Source of the DNA: Hyphomicrobiales bacterium
Lineage (GTDB): Bacteria > Pseudomonadota > Alphaproteobacteria > Rhizobiales > Rhizobiaceae
DNA length: 42,695 bases
Direction: 5' to 3'
Assembly (NCBI GenBank): GCA_900472625.1
Contig: UCIT01000010.1
Span: 24,167-66,861, forward strand
Each line of letters opens with the position of its first letter. Within the stretch, counting starts at the first letter, position 1. The notes beneath the pieces are model-generated. The model was not told where the DNA came from. It did no database searches and saw only the letters and a program-made list of their open reading frames with translations. The position numbers were made by a program, and so were the translations under genes. Shown in pieces: positions 27,403 through 37,580 of this stretch.

Positions 27403-27550
27403 CCCCCCTCTGCCCTGCCGGGCATCTCCCCCTCAAGGGGGGAGATCAACTCGTCGCGCGCCTTGCGCCAAACAATGAAGGTGGAGCGGGCGGATGAGCC
27501 CAGCCGATCTCCCCCCTTGAGGGGGAGATGTCCGGCAGGACAGAGGGGGG
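27403..27550. repeat. Rhizobial mosaic palindromic element (RIME-like), hisS-hisZ
   Basis: Arms 27403-27447 and 27506-27550 form an inverted repeat matching at 43 of 45 positions, with a 58-nt spacer. Each arm also contains its own small hairpin (CTCCCCCT / AGGGGGGAG). Such mosaic elements are common between rhizobial genes. In RNA the whole element would fold into a very stable structure between hisS and hisZ. The spacer resembles that of the copy at the window end. Confidence 0.85.
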
Positions 27551-27572
27551 TAGCCCCGGAGACGTCAACAAT

Positions 27573-28694
27573 ATGCCCCTGATCAACCTCCCCGACTTCT
27601 CCGCCGACCTCTTGGCCGAATTCGCCGCCCGCAAGACCGAGCGCGTTGACACGCCTGTCATCCAGCCGGCCGAGCCGTTCCTCGATATTGCCGGCGAGGA
27701 CCTTCGCCGCCGCATCTTCATGACAGAGAGCGAAACCGGCGCCAGCCTCTGCCTGCGGCCGGAGTTCACCATTCCCGTCTGCCTGCGCCATATCGAAAGC
27801 GCCATGGGCACGCCGAAGCGCTATGCCTATCTCGGCGAAGTCTTCCGCCAGCGCCGCGAGGGCGGCAACGAGTTCTATCAGGCCGGGATCGAGGATCTCG
27901 GCGATATCAACATCTCGAGCGCCGATGCCCGCGCCGTCAGCGATGCCACCGGCACGCTCCAGCGGCTGCTGCCCGGCAAGCGGCTGGCGGTCACCCTCGG
28001 CGACCAGGCCGTGTTCGAGGCCGTCGTCCAGGCGCTCGGCCTGCCTCTCGGCTGGCAGAAGCGGCTGATCCATGCGTTCGGCGATATCAACCATCTCGAA
28101 GCGCTGCTCGCCAGCCTCGTCAGTCCGCAATTCGTCACCGGCCTGGATGATGACGTTGCCCGCCTGCTCGGCGACGATGACGACGCGGCCCTGATCGCCC
28201 ATATCGACAACACCATGCAGGCGACCGGCTACTCCACCAATGCCAGCCGCTCCCCGCAGGAGATCGCCCGCCGCCTGAAGGAAAAGCTGATCCTGTCGGA
28301 AACCCGGCTTGATGATGCCGCCTTCCTGGTGCTGCAGGAGTTCCTGTCGCTCAACGTGCCGCTGATCAATGCTTCGGCTGCCCTGTCGGGCTTCGCCGAT
28401 GCGGCCGGCCTCAAGCTCGGCAACGCCCTGTCGCGGTTCGACGGGCGTGTGGCGGCGCTGGCCAATGCCGGCGTCGATCTGGCATTGATCGAATACCGCG
28501 CCGCCTTCGGCCGCCCGCTCGATTACTACACCGGCCTCGTCTTCGAAGTCGGCGTCGAGGGCTCCGACGCGGTGCTGGCCGGTGGCGGGCGCTTCGACAA
28601 GCTGATGACCTTCCTCGGCGCCAAGGAGCGCATCCCGGCGGTCGGCTTCTCGCTGTGGCTGGATCGCATCGAAACCGAAAGGGCCGCCGGATGA
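27573..28694 (+). CDS. hisZ: ATP phosphoribosyltransferase regulatory subunit
   Basis: A 373-residue HisRS-like protein without tRNA charging activity; it partners short-form HisG and conveys histidine feedback. It shares the class II core ([17 protein letters not shown], then [25 protein letters not shown], named as landmarks) but lacks the HisRS anticodon domain. [13 protein letters not shown] and GGGRFDKLM near the C-terminus are typical. I chose the ATG at 27573 because GGAG precedes it and the ORF extends only into the repeat. Its stop overlaps the hisG start (ATGA). Confidence 0.92.
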   Translation: MPLINLPDFSADLLAEFAARKTERVDTPVIQPAEPFLDIAGEDLRRRIFMTESETGASLCLRPEFTIPVCLRHIESAMGTPKRYAYLGEVFRQRREGGNEFYQAGIEDLGDINISSADARAVSDATGTLQRLLPGKRLAVTLGDQAVFEAVVQALGLPLGWQKRLIHAFGDINHLEALLASLVSPQFVTGLDDDVARLLGDDDDAALIAHIDNTMQATGYSTNASRSPQEIARRLKEKLILSETRLDDAAFLVLQEFLSLNVPLINASAALSGFADAAGLKLGNALSRFDGRVAALANAGVDLALIEYRAAFGRPLDYYTGLVFEVGVEGSDAVLAGGGRFDKLMTFLGAKERIPAVGFSLWLDRIETERAAG

Positions 28695-29386
28695 CCATCA
28701 CCATCGCGCTCCCCTCCAAGGGCCGCATGAAGGACGACGCCTCGGCGGTGTTCGAAAAAGCCGGCCTGCGCATCACCGCCGTTGGCAACGATCGCTCCTA
28801 TCGCGGCCGCGTCGAAGGATGGGATGATGTCGAGGTCGCCTTCCTGTCGGCCTCGGAGATCTCCAAGGAACTCGGCAACGGCACCGTCGATTTCGGCGTC
28901 ACCGGCGAAGACCTGATCCGCGAGGGCCTGGCGGAGGCCGACAGGCGCGTCGAGGTCTGCGCCAGGCTCGGCTTCGGCCATGCCGACGTCATCGTAGCCG
29001 TGCCCGAAATCTGGCTAGACGTCGACACCATGGCCGATCTCGGCGACGTCGCCACAGATTTCCGCGCCCGCCACGGCCGCCGTCTGGCGATCGCCACCAA
29101 ATACTGGCGGCTGACGCAGCAGTTCTTCTCGCGCCAGCACGGCATCCAGCTCTATCGTATCGTCGAGAGCCTCGGCGCTACCGAGGGCGCGCCGGCATCC
29201 GGTTCTGCCGATATCATCGTCGATATCACCTCCACCGGCTCGACGCTCCGGGCCAACCACCTGAAGGTCTTGTCCGACGGCGTCATCCTGAAGTCGGAAG
29301 CCTGCCTGGTGCGCGCCCGCAAGGACAGCCACGCCGACGAACCATCGGTGGCCCGGCTGATCGATGCCGTCCGCGCCTCGCTGTGA
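28691..29386 (+). CDS. hisG: ATP phosphoribosyltransferase, short form
   Basis: It condenses ATP with PRPP, the first step of histidine synthesis. The 231-residue product is short-form HisG, lacking the C-terminal regulatory domain, so it needs HisZ, which is encoded just upstream. The [11 protein letters not shown] region and the PRPP-binding [18 protein letters not shown] segment (about 178-195) mark the family. The ATG overlaps the hisZ stop, and the stop overlaps the next gene (TGATG). Confidence 0.95.
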   Translation: MTITIALPSKGRMKDDASAVFEKAGLRITAVGNDRSYRGRVEGWDDVEVAFLSASEISKELGNGTVDFGVTGEDLIREGLAEADRRVEVCARLGFGHADVIVAVPEIWLDVDTMADLGDVATDFRARHGRRLAIATKYWRLTQQFFSRQHGIQLYRIVESLGATEGAPASGSADIIVDITSTGSTLRANHLKVLSDGVILKSEACLVRARKDSHADEPSVARLIDAVRASL

Positions 29387-29991
29387 TGGCCGGCGAAGAC
29401 GAGAATATCGTTTCGCTCTATGAGCGCAACGCCATGGTGTTCGACGAGTTTCGTGGCCGCACCCTGTTCGAACAGCCGTGGCTGGACCGGTTCACCGCGC
29501 TGGTGCCGCCGCGTGGCGATGTGCTCGACCTCGGCTGCGGTGGTGCCGAGCCGATTGCGTCGAGCCTGATCCGCGACGGTTTTCGCGTCACCGGCGTCGA
29601 TGCCTCGCAAACGCTGATCGGTCTCTGCCGCCAGCGTTTCCCCGACCGGTCCTGGTTCGTCGCCGACATGCGCGAGTTCGCGCTGCCGATGAAGTATAAC
29701 GGGATAGTCGCCTGGCATAGCTTCTTCCACCTGAACCAGCACGACCAGCGGGCGATGTTCCCGCGCTTCGCGGCGCTTGCGGCACCTCACGCGGCGCTGA
29801 TGTTCACGGCGGGCCATTTCGACGGTGTGGCGCTGGGCGAGTTCGCCGGTGAACCGCTCTATCATGCCAGCCTGTCGGCCGAGGAATACACCGACTTGCT
29901 CGAGGACAACGGCTTCACCGTCGTTGCCCATATGGTGCAGGACCCGCAATGCGGCGGCGCCACGGTCTGGCTGGCCAAGCGAATCTCGTAG
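29386..29991 (+). CDS. SAM-dependent methyltransferase, class I
   Basis: A 201-residue protein with motif I LDLGCGGAEP (47-56), an acidic residue after the second strand (GVDAS) and an ADMREF-type loop. The methyl acceptor is unknown. The ATG at 29386 overlaps the hisG stop; a GTG at 29383 is an alternative. Coupling to hisG suggests coexpression with histidine synthesis but not necessarily a role in it. Confidence 0.87.
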   Translation: MAGEDENIVSLYERNAMVFDEFRGRTLFEQPWLDRFTALVPPRGDVLDLGCGGAEPIASSLIRDGFRVTGVDASQTLIGLCRQRFPDRSWFVADMREFALPMKYNGIVAWHSFFHLNQHDQRAMFPRFAALAAPHAALMFTAGHFDGVALGEFAGEPLYHASLSAEEYTDLLEDNGFTVVAHMVQDPQCGGATVWLAKRIS

Positions 29992-30025
29992 CGGTCTCGG
30001 CCGCCGACAATTCGACAGTACAAAC

Positions 30026-30053
30026 GAAAAACCCGCCGTCTGGTGACGGCGGG
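30026..30053 (-). terminator. Rho-independent terminator of the DoxX gene
   Basis: CCCGCCGTC (30032-30040) pairs with GACGGCGGG (30045-30053) around TGGT. On the minus strand the stem is followed by TTTTTCG, so it terminates doxX transcription; the methyltransferase gene on the other strand also ends just before it. Confidence 0.85.
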
Positions 30054-30081
30054 CTGCGCATGCCTGGGAGGATGCTGTCAA

Positions 30082-30528
30082 TTAGGCGGCGACGGGCAGG
30101 GCACCGCGGCGGGCGTCGATCGAATAGAGGCCGGGGCCGAAGGTGGCGAGCAGGATGTAGGCGCCGGCCAGCGTGAAGTTCTTCATCAGCATGATGCCGT
30201 TGAGTGCGTTGATCCAGCCGAGAGCGGCATCAGGCCAGCCTGGGACAGCAACGGTGCCGGAATGGAAGACGAGGCCGGTGAAGGCGCAGAACAGCGCCAG
30301 CGCCCAGCCGACGATCTTGGTCTGGAAGCCAACGAGAACGGCAAGGCCCGTGACGAATTCAAACAGGCCGGCGAGATAGGCGAGAGCGGTGGCAGCAGGC
30401 AGGCCGGCGCCGGTGATCATGCCGGCAGTGCCGGACGGGTCGGTCAGCTTGCCAAAGCCGGAATAGATGAACATGAAGGCGAGAAGAATGCGGGCGACGA
30501 GAATGACGATGTTCTGGGTATTGGACAT
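30082..30528 (-). CDS. DoxX family membrane protein
   Basis: A 148-residue membrane protein with about four hydrophobic helices. The DoxX landmarks RILLAFMFIYSGFGKLTDP near the N-terminus and the GLFEFVTGLAVLVG segment are present. Members of DoxX have been linked to thiol and oxidative stress handling in some bacteria. I chose the ATG at 30528 because GGAGACAG precedes it; a longer frame to 30654 is unsupported. It is divergent from the glutathione transferase gene, which fits but does not prove a shared stress role. Confidence 0.88.
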   Translation of the reverse strand: MSNTQNIVILVARILLAFMFIYSGFGKLTDPSGTAGMITGAGLPAATALAYLAGLFEFVTGLAVLVGFQTKIVGWALALFCAFTGLVFHSGTVAVPGWPDAALGWINALNGIMLMKNFTLAGAYILLATFGPGLYSIDARRGALPVAA

Positions 30529-30716
30529 TAAACTGTCTCCGGTTGGGCGAGCAGAGATCGCTGTGCCCCCGGCACCCTGTCGATCTCGTATGAGAGACTT
30601 GTCCTTCTTTTTGATCGTCATGGAAAGATAGACGGGCGCGGACAGTTTGTTCAATAAAAGTGAACGATGGTTCGAAGCAGACGCGGCTTGTCACAAGCGG
30701 TGGGCCTCTTCTATTG

Positions 30717-30738
30717 TCTCCCTAACATTTTAGGGAGA
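30717..30738 (+). promoter_or_regulatory. Perfect hairpin over the ribosome-binding site of the GST gene
   Basis: TCTCCCTAA (30717-30725) and TTAGGGAGA (30730-30738) pair perfectly around CATT. The right arm contains the AGGGAG part of the gst ribosome-binding site, 8 nt before the ATG at 30746. In mRNA it could block ribosome binding; in DNA it could be an operator. Confidence 0.5.
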
Positions 30739-30745
30739 AGCATCG

Positions 30746-31456
30746 ATGGCAGACCTTTCCGCATTTCCGATCACCACGCGCTGGCCGGCAAAAAATCCCG
30801 ATATCATCCAGCTTTACTCACTGCCGACGCCCAACGGCGTCAAGGTATCGATCGCGCTGGAGGAACTCGGCCTCGCCTATGAGCCGCATCTGATCTCCTT
30901 TAGCACCAACGACCAGAAATCCCCGGAATTCCTCTCACTCAATCCGAACGGCCGCATCCCGGCGATCATTGATCCGAATGGCCCGGATGGAAAGCCGATC
31001 GGGCTGTTCGAGTCAGGTGCGATCCTTGTCTATCTCGCAGAAAAGACCGGCAAGCTCATCCCCGCCGATGCCGCCGGCCGCTACGAGACGCTCCAGTGGG
31101 TGTTCTTCCAGATGGGCGGGATCGGGCCGATGTTCGGCCAGTTCGGCCACTTCCACAAGTTCGCCGCGGACAAGGTCGCCAACAATTCCTATCCGGTGGA
31201 GCGCTATCGCGACGAGGCCAAGCGACTGCTCGGCGTGCTGGAGGAGCGTCTGAAGGATCGGCAGTGGATCATGGGCGGTAGCTATACGATCGCCGACATC
31301 ACCACCTTCCCCTGGGTGCGTGGCGCCGATGTCTTCTACGGCGGCAGGGAGGTGCTGGACTATGCAGGCTTTCCGGCAGTCATGGCATGGCTGGAGCGCT
31401 GCATCGCCCGCCCGGCCAGCGAAAAGGGCCTCAACATCCCGGCCCGCCCTGCCTGA
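30746..31456 (+). CDS. Glutathione S-transferase, YfcG/Nu-like
   Basis: A 236-residue cytosolic GST: thioredoxin-like N-terminal domain (about residues 18-105) with a PTPNGVKVSIALEE active-site segment and SLNPNGRIPAI, then the helical domain with YTIADITTFPWV. The TPNGxK pattern is typical of the YfcG/Nu-type GSTs, which have disulfide reductase activity with glutathione. AGGGAGAAG precedes the ATG but lies in a perfect hairpin. It is divergent from DoxX and convergent with the PAS-like gene. Confidence 0.92.
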   Translation: MADLSAFPITTRWPAKNPDIIQLYSLPTPNGVKVSIALEELGLAYEPHLISFSTNDQKSPEFLSLNPNGRIPAIIDPNGPDGKPIGLFESGAILVYLAEKTGKLIPADAAGRYETLQWVFFQMGGIGPMFGQFGHFHKFAADKVANNSYPVERYRDEAKRLLGVLEERLKDRQWIMGGSYTIADITTFPWVRGADVFYGGREVLDYAGFPAVMAWLERCIARPASEKGLNIPARPA

Positions 31457-31485
31457 CACGGCTCTTTGGCACAGGACACAAATGC

Positions 31486-31513
31486 AAAAGCCGGCCCTTC
31501 GTGGCCGGCTTTT
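31486..31513. terminator. Bidirectional terminator between gst and the PAS-like gene
   Basis: AAAAGCCGGCC (31486-31496) pairs with GGCCGGCTTTT (31503-31513) around CTTCGT. T runs follow the stem on both strands, suiting the convergent genes on either side. Confidence 0.85.
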
Positions 31514-31532
31514 GTGTGATGGCAATGACCGC

Positions 31533-32033
31533 TTACTGGCGGCGGATGGTTTGCATCTCAGCGCCGGCTTCCAGCTTCGGGAAGATGAACATGCCGATCA
31601 TGCTGCCGCTGCCGGCGTCTTCGTAGCCGTTGGATTCGCCCATGCAGAACAGTGGCTGACGGTAGCCGTTGCCCATGACGATGGTGGTCGAGAAACAGAA
31701 GGACGACGATAGTGTCGCGGCCTGTTCGAAAATCCGAACGATACGATTGCGATCCTGGGGATCGTAGCAGCGCACCAGGCTGAGCAGGCCGCATTCCGGC
31801 AGCGCCAGTCCGTGCAGTCGCGCGCTGCGTTCTTCCAGCCGGATCACGCCGCTGGAAAAGTCGCCAACCCAGCTCTCCGATATGGAAAACTGAGCGAGCA
31901 TGTCTGGATTGTTGTCGTTGAGTTCCAGCGATCCTCGCATGAGCGGTGCGGATGCGTTGGTTTTTGCGATTTTAAACACATTGTTCCCCAGTTTGGGCGC
32001 AGCGTTCTCCCCTGCTGCACACCCGGCAAACAT
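31533..32033 (-). CDS. PAS-like domain protein, function unknown
   Basis: A 166-residue soluble protein. Residues about 60-155 resemble a single PAS fold: a CYDPQDRNRIVRIFEQAA helix followed by strands with GYRQPLFCMGES and GMFIFPKLE. No kinase, output or DNA-binding domain is attached. It has several cysteines. The N-terminal 30 residues are unlike a signal peptide apart from an early Cys. The family is inferred from pattern and is not certain. It shares a bidirectional terminator with gst. Confidence 0.68.
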   Translation of the reverse strand: MFAGCAAGENAAPKLGNNVFKIAKTNASAPLMRGSLELNDNNPDMLAQFSISESWVGDFSSGVIRLEERSARLHGLALPECGLLSLVRCYDPQDRNRIVRIFEQAATLSSSFCFSTTIVMGNGYRQPLFCMGESNGYEDAGSGSMIGMFIFPKLEAGAEMQTIRRQ

Positions 32034-32654
32034 TACAGATTCATTCGACGCCGGGCATCATGCACGACCGCCGGAAAACAGGGTTCCAAGCGGCGTATTC
32101 CCTCCTGGGTATCGCGCTCGGCTCTTCCGGAATGGTTCAACTTCTAATTTAAAATTCGGGTACCCGACCCGTTGCTTATGCGTAAATCCAAATCGATGTG
32201 GCGGCTCCCTGCAAGGAAAATCGATGCGGACGATCGCCGGACACAGCGCGGATTTATAATTTCTTTTGCAGGAACGGCAATGGCTTTTTACACGCACACG
32301 TTTCCGAACGGTGCCGGCCACATGGCGGGAAAGCGCGGTCTGATTGATAAAAAATTGCTAAATAATCCAAAATTGATGGAATGGCGCCGGTTTCAGGCCA
32401 GTGTTTGTCGTCAATCGATCGAAACGGCCACTCTGGGTCGCAAAAGGGTCTCCCAAAAAAAGTCACATCAGGACAAGCTTCACGAAAGCCTGGCAGGGGT
32501 TACAAGTTGCTTCAGGGTGCCGATTACACGTTTAACCAAGCGGTTGCAGTTTTCGGTTCGAACGTGAATACGAATCACAAACGAGAAAGGGCGACCCGAG
32601 GGCCGCCCTTTCCGTAACCTGAACCTTATGGCTCAGACATAAGACCTTTCGGTC
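32034..32654. other. 621-nt intergenic region, one weak small-ORF candidate
   Basis: The region is visibly AT-richer than its surroundings. A 95-codon frame on the plus strand (32280-32567) has AGGAAC before its ATG and TATAAT at 32255-32260, but its product (basic, no family) is unsupported and it has no -35. I do not call it a gene. The stem at 32585-32612 probably ends groEL transcription. Confidence 0.5.
32585..32612 (-). terminator. Probable groEL terminator hairpin
   Basis: GAAAGGGCG (32585-32593) pairs with CGCCCTTTC (32604-32612) around a 10-nt loop, 42 nt after the groEL stop on the minus strand. The T run that follows is short (CTCGTTTG), so efficiency is uncertain. Confidence 0.6.
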
Positions 32655-34343
<1,689 letters not shown>

Positions 34344-34370
34344 CTATGTCGGAAAAGGGAACCCGGCTGA

Positions 34371-34667
34371 TCAGCCGATGATGCCCATGATGTCGGCTTC
34401 CTTCATGATCAGAAGGTCTTCGCCGTCGATCTTGACTTCGGTGCCGGACCACTTGCCGAACAGAACGCGGTCGCCAGCCTTGACGTCGAGAGCGACGATC
34501 TTGCCGGACTCATCGCGAGCGCCGGTGCCGACGGCGACGATTTCGCCTTCCTGCGGCTTTTCCTTGGCGGTATCGGGAATGATGATGCCGCCCTTGGTCT
34601 TGGCTTCGGACTCAACGCGGCGAACAACGACGCGATCGTGAAGGGGGCGGAAGTTGGTGCTTGCCAT
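34371..34667 (-). CDS. groS: Co-chaperonin GroES
   Basis: A 98-residue lid protein for GroEL. The conserved core [14 protein letters not shown] and the mobile loop [19 protein letters not shown] are present, as is the C-terminal [28 protein letters not shown] ending (landmarks). It is the first gene of the operon, transcribed from the CIRCE-controlled promoter. Confidence 0.97.
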   Translation of the reverse strand: MASTNFRPLHDRVVVRRVESEAKTKGGIIIPDTAKEKPQEGEIVAVGTGARDESGKIVALDVKAGDRVLFGKWSGTEVKIDGEDLLIMKEADIMGIIG

Positions 34668-34725
34668 TGTCTAATCCCTCGATCAAATGACACTTGCGGA
34701 CCAAGATGGCCCGCACGGATGGGTG

Positions 34726-34752
34726 TTAGCACTCTCCTGTTTTGAGTGCTAG
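34726..34752 (-). promoter_or_regulatory. CIRCE element (HrcA operator) of groESL
   Basis: TTAGCACTC (34726-34734), a 9-nt spacer and GAGTGCTAG (34744-34752) match the CIRCE inverted repeat TTAGCACTC-N9-GAGTGCTAA with one mismatch. It lies just downstream of the promoter -10, in the groESL leader. HrcA binding represses the operon without heat stress. Confidence 0.93.
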
Positions 34753-34759
34753 CGGCCTG

Positions 34760-34788
34760 CATTTAGGAGCGCCTGTCGGGGGAGTCAA
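34760..34788 (-). promoter_or_regulatory. Housekeeping-type promoter of groESL
   Basis: On the minus strand TTGACT (34783-34788) and TAAATG (34760-34765) are separated by 17 nt, a good sigma-70-type arrangement. The CIRCE element begins 7 nt downstream of the -10. Confidence 0.75.
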
Positions 34789-35133
34789 GGAAAACGTCGG
34801 AATTTTCTTGTCCGCTTTTCTATATCCGTTTGATGGCAAAGTTGTGAACCCGCGCGAGACCCCGCATCCTAGCGAAAGCGCCGGAATGGTTAATGTCGGC
34901 ACAGGCGGCGACATCGACTCCACCGGACCAGCAAACCATCGATTGAGCGACACCTCCGTCCGACACCGCTGGCATCCGACACGCGTCATCGCCCTGTCTT
35001 CCAGGACTGCGAAACAGCCCAACGCGTGACGCCGGCGTTGCCGGCAGCATGGCGGCGAACAGTCGGGATTGTTCCGCTCCGGCGGCAATGATATCGAGCG
35101 GGAAAGGCCGGGGGCGGCCGAGGGGGCATCGGC
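34789..35133. other. 345-nt region between groESL promoter and chrA
   Basis: No supported gene, repeat or RNA structure is seen here. It should hold the chrA promoter, which I could not place. Confidence 0.5.
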
Positions 35134-36543
35134 GTGGATAGATCAGTGTTGGCCGACGACAGCGTGGCTTCGGTGCCGCTCCGCGAGGCCGTCCGCGTGT
35201 GGGCAAGGATCGGCGTCCTCAGCTTCGGCGGTCCGGCCGGCCAGATCGCCCTGATGCACAAGACCATCGTCGATGAAAAGCGCTGGATCTCCGAGGACCG
35301 CTTCCTGCATGCGCTGAACTACTGCATGCTTCTGCCCGGACCCGAAGCGCAGCAGCTTGCCACCTATATCGGCTGGCTGATGCATGGCGTGCGCGGCGGC
35401 ATCCTCGCCGGTCTGCTCTTCGTGCTGCCGGGCTTCGCCGTCATGCTGGTGTTGTCGGGCCTTTACGCCGTCTTCCAGGAAACGGCCTGGCTGCCGGCGC
35501 TGTTCTTCGGCCTCAAGGCCGCCGTGCTCGCCGTCGTCATTGAGGCGCTGCTGCGTCTTTCCCGCCGCGCCCTGAAGACGCGCCTGCATTGTTATGTCGC
35601 CGCCGCCTCCTTCTTGGCGCTGTTCCTGCTCAACGCGCCGTTCCCCATTGTCGTCATCCTCGCCGGTGTCACCGGCTTTGCCGTCCATCGCTACGCCGTC
35701 CGCAACGCTGCGCCGGACGTGCCGGAAATCCGGTCGCCGCGTCGCTTCCCCACGCTGACAACCCATTCGATTGCGCGGCCACTGCTCGTCCTCGTCTTCT
35801 GGATCCTCGTCTGGCAGGCGCCGCTGCTCCTCACCCGCAATCTGCACGCGCCGTCCGATCTGATCGCCGAGGCGCTGAGCGGCGAGACCAATGTGTTCGG
35901 CGCACTGTTCATCTTCTTCTCGAAGATGGCCGTCATCACCTTCGGCGGCGCCTATGCGGTGCTCTCCTATGTCGCCCAGGTGGCGGTCGGCCATTATGCG
36001 TGGCTGCAGCCGGGCGAAATGATCGATGGCCTGGCGCTGGCCGAAACGACGCCCGGCCCGCTGGTGCTGGTCCTCTGTTTCGTCGGCTTCCTCGCCGGTT
36101 TCCGCAACCCGCTGTTCATGGCGCCGCTTCTGGGCGGCATGGTCGGCGCCGTGCTCGTCGCCTGGGCCACCTTCGTCCCGAGCTTCGTCTGGATCTTTGC
36201 CGGCGCGCCGTTCATCGAGAAGCTGCGGGACAACAAGGGATTGTCGGCTGCACTGTCCGCCATCACCGCCGCCGTCGTCGGCGTCATCCTCAACCTGTCG
36301 CTCTGGTTCGGCCTGCACGTGCTTTTCGCCGAGGTCGGCCGCGTCGCACTTCTATCGCGAAGCTCCGGCCTCCCGATCGCAAGCGTCGCCTGGCCGCAAT
36401 GGGCAACGCTCGATGTTGCCGCACTCGCCATCTTTGCGATCGCCTGCTGTCTGCTCTTCTATTTCAAGGCAGGCATGGTCAACGTGCTGGCGCTTTGCGC
36501 CGCCGCCGGCCTTGCCATCAAGGGTGCCGCGCTGCTCCTCTAG
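35134..36543 (+). CDS. chrA: Chromate transporter, two-domain ChrA
   Basis: A 469-residue membrane protein of the CHR superfamily that pumps chromate out of the cytoplasm. Two homologous halves are visible: the first begins LSFGGPAGQIALMHK and includes the conserved EAQQLATYIGWLMHG, the second starts ITFGGAYAVLSYVAQ and includes AETTPGPLVL. Each half has about five to six hydrophobic segments. The start is a GTG at 35134 with GAGGGGG upstream. The substrate is family-level inference; some members have other or unknown roles. Confidence 0.92.
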   Translation: MDRSVLADDSVASVPLREAVRVWARIGVLSFGGPAGQIALMHKTIVDEKRWISEDRFLHALNYCMLLPGPEAQQLATYIGWLMHGVRGGILAGLLFVLPGFAVMLVLSGLYAVFQETAWLPALFFGLKAAVLAVVIEALLRLSRRALKTRLHCYVAAASFLALFLLNAPFPIVVILAGVTGFAVHRYAVRNAAPDVPEIRSPRRFPTLTTHSIARPLLVLVFWILVWQAPLLLTRNLHAPSDLIAEALSGETNVFGALFIFFSKMAVITFGGAYAVLSYVAQVAVGHYAWLQPGEMIDGLALAETTPGPLVLVLCFVGFLAGFRNPLFMAPLLGGMVGAVLVAWATFVPSFVWIFAGAPFIEKLRDNKGLSAALSAITAAVVGVILNLSLWFGLHVLFAEVGRVALLSRSSGLPIASVAWPQWATLDVAALAIFAIACCLLFYFKAGMVNVLALCAAAGLAIKGAALLL

Positions 36544-36661
36544 AGGCTAGCACAAGCCAGGAGTCACAAGAATTTCACGGCGCCCGAACGCAAAATTCCT
36601 TGCCATCGCCCCGGGGCTTTGCGATGTCAGCCGTCAACCGAGACAAACTAGGACACCGGAA

Positions 36662-37510
36662 ATGGCGCAGCGCATCGAAAACTTCGCGGAGATCACCAGC
36701 CAGTATGACGCGGTGTTCTGCGATGTATGGGGCGTGCTCCACAATGGCGTATCGCCCTTTCCGCAAGCCGCCGCGGCACTCCAGGCAGCGCGCGAAGCTC
36801 GCCTGACGGTCGTCCTCATCACCAATTCCCCGCGCATCGCGCCGCTGGTGGTCGATCAGCTGCGCCAGATCGGCATCCAGGACGAGGCCTATGACCGCAT
36901 CGTCACCTCGGGCGATGTCACCCGCGGCCTGATCGCAGAAGGCCCGAAGAAGGTCTTCCTGCTCGGCCCGGATCGCGACGTGGCGATCATCGAAGGCATC
37001 GGCGTCGAGCGCGTCGCCGCCGAGGACGCCGATTGCGTCGTCTGCACCGGCTTCTTCGACGACGAGAAAGACACGCCCGAGGACTACACCGACATGCTGA
37101 AGGCCTTCCAGGCCCGCGACGTGCCGCTGATCTGCGCCAATCCCGATCTCATCGTCGAGCGCGGCCACAAAATGATCCCCTGCGCCGGCGCCATGGCCGC
37201 CTATTACGACCAGCTTGGCGGCAAGACCCGCATCGCCGGCAAGCCGCACACGCCGATCTACGACGCGGTGCTGCAGGTTGCCCGCGACGTCCGCGGCGAA
37301 TTCCCGAAGAGCCGCATCTTGGCGATCGGCGACGGCATGCCGACCGACGTGCGCGGCGCGCTCGATTACGGCCTCGATCTGCTCTATATCAGCGGCGGTA
37401 TCCACGCGGCCGAATACACCATCAACGGCGAGACCGACGCGGCCATCCTGACCGCCTATCTCGAGCGCGAGAAGGCCGCGCCGCAGTGGTGGATGCCGCG
37501 TCTGGCCTGA
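36662..37510 (+). CDS. HAD superfamily hydrolase, NagD-like subclass IIA
   Basis: A 282-residue phosphatase-like protein. Motif I is CDVWGVLHNG with nucleophile Asp21; motif II near LITNSPR; GKPHTPIYDAV supplies the Lys motif; motif IV GDGMPTDVRGA is at 223-233. The C2-type cap between is the NagD subclass, with the length of the group found beside ribF in rhizobia. The substrate is unknown. AGGACACCGGAA precedes the ATG. ribF follows after 70 nt on the same strand, so a shared transcript is likely. Confidence 0.9.
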   Translation: MAQRIENFAEITSQYDAVFCDVWGVLHNGVSPFPQAAAALQAAREARLTVVLITNSPRIAPLVVDQLRQIGIQDEAYDRIVTSGDVTRGLIAEGPKKVFLLGPDRDVAIIEGIGVERVAAEDADCVVCTGFFDDEKDTPEDYTDMLKAFQARDVPLICANPDLIVERGHKMIPCAGAMAAYYDQLGGKTRIAGKPHTPIYDAVLQVARDVRGEFPKSRILAIGDGMPTDVRGALDYGLDLLYISGGIHAAEYTINGETDAAILTAYLEREKAAPQWWMPRLA

Positions 37511-37580
37511 TACCGTTATCGCATTGTCCTATCCAGGCATCCGTCTTGCCTAAGCGTCCAGCATCAGTAAAGTCTGCCCG

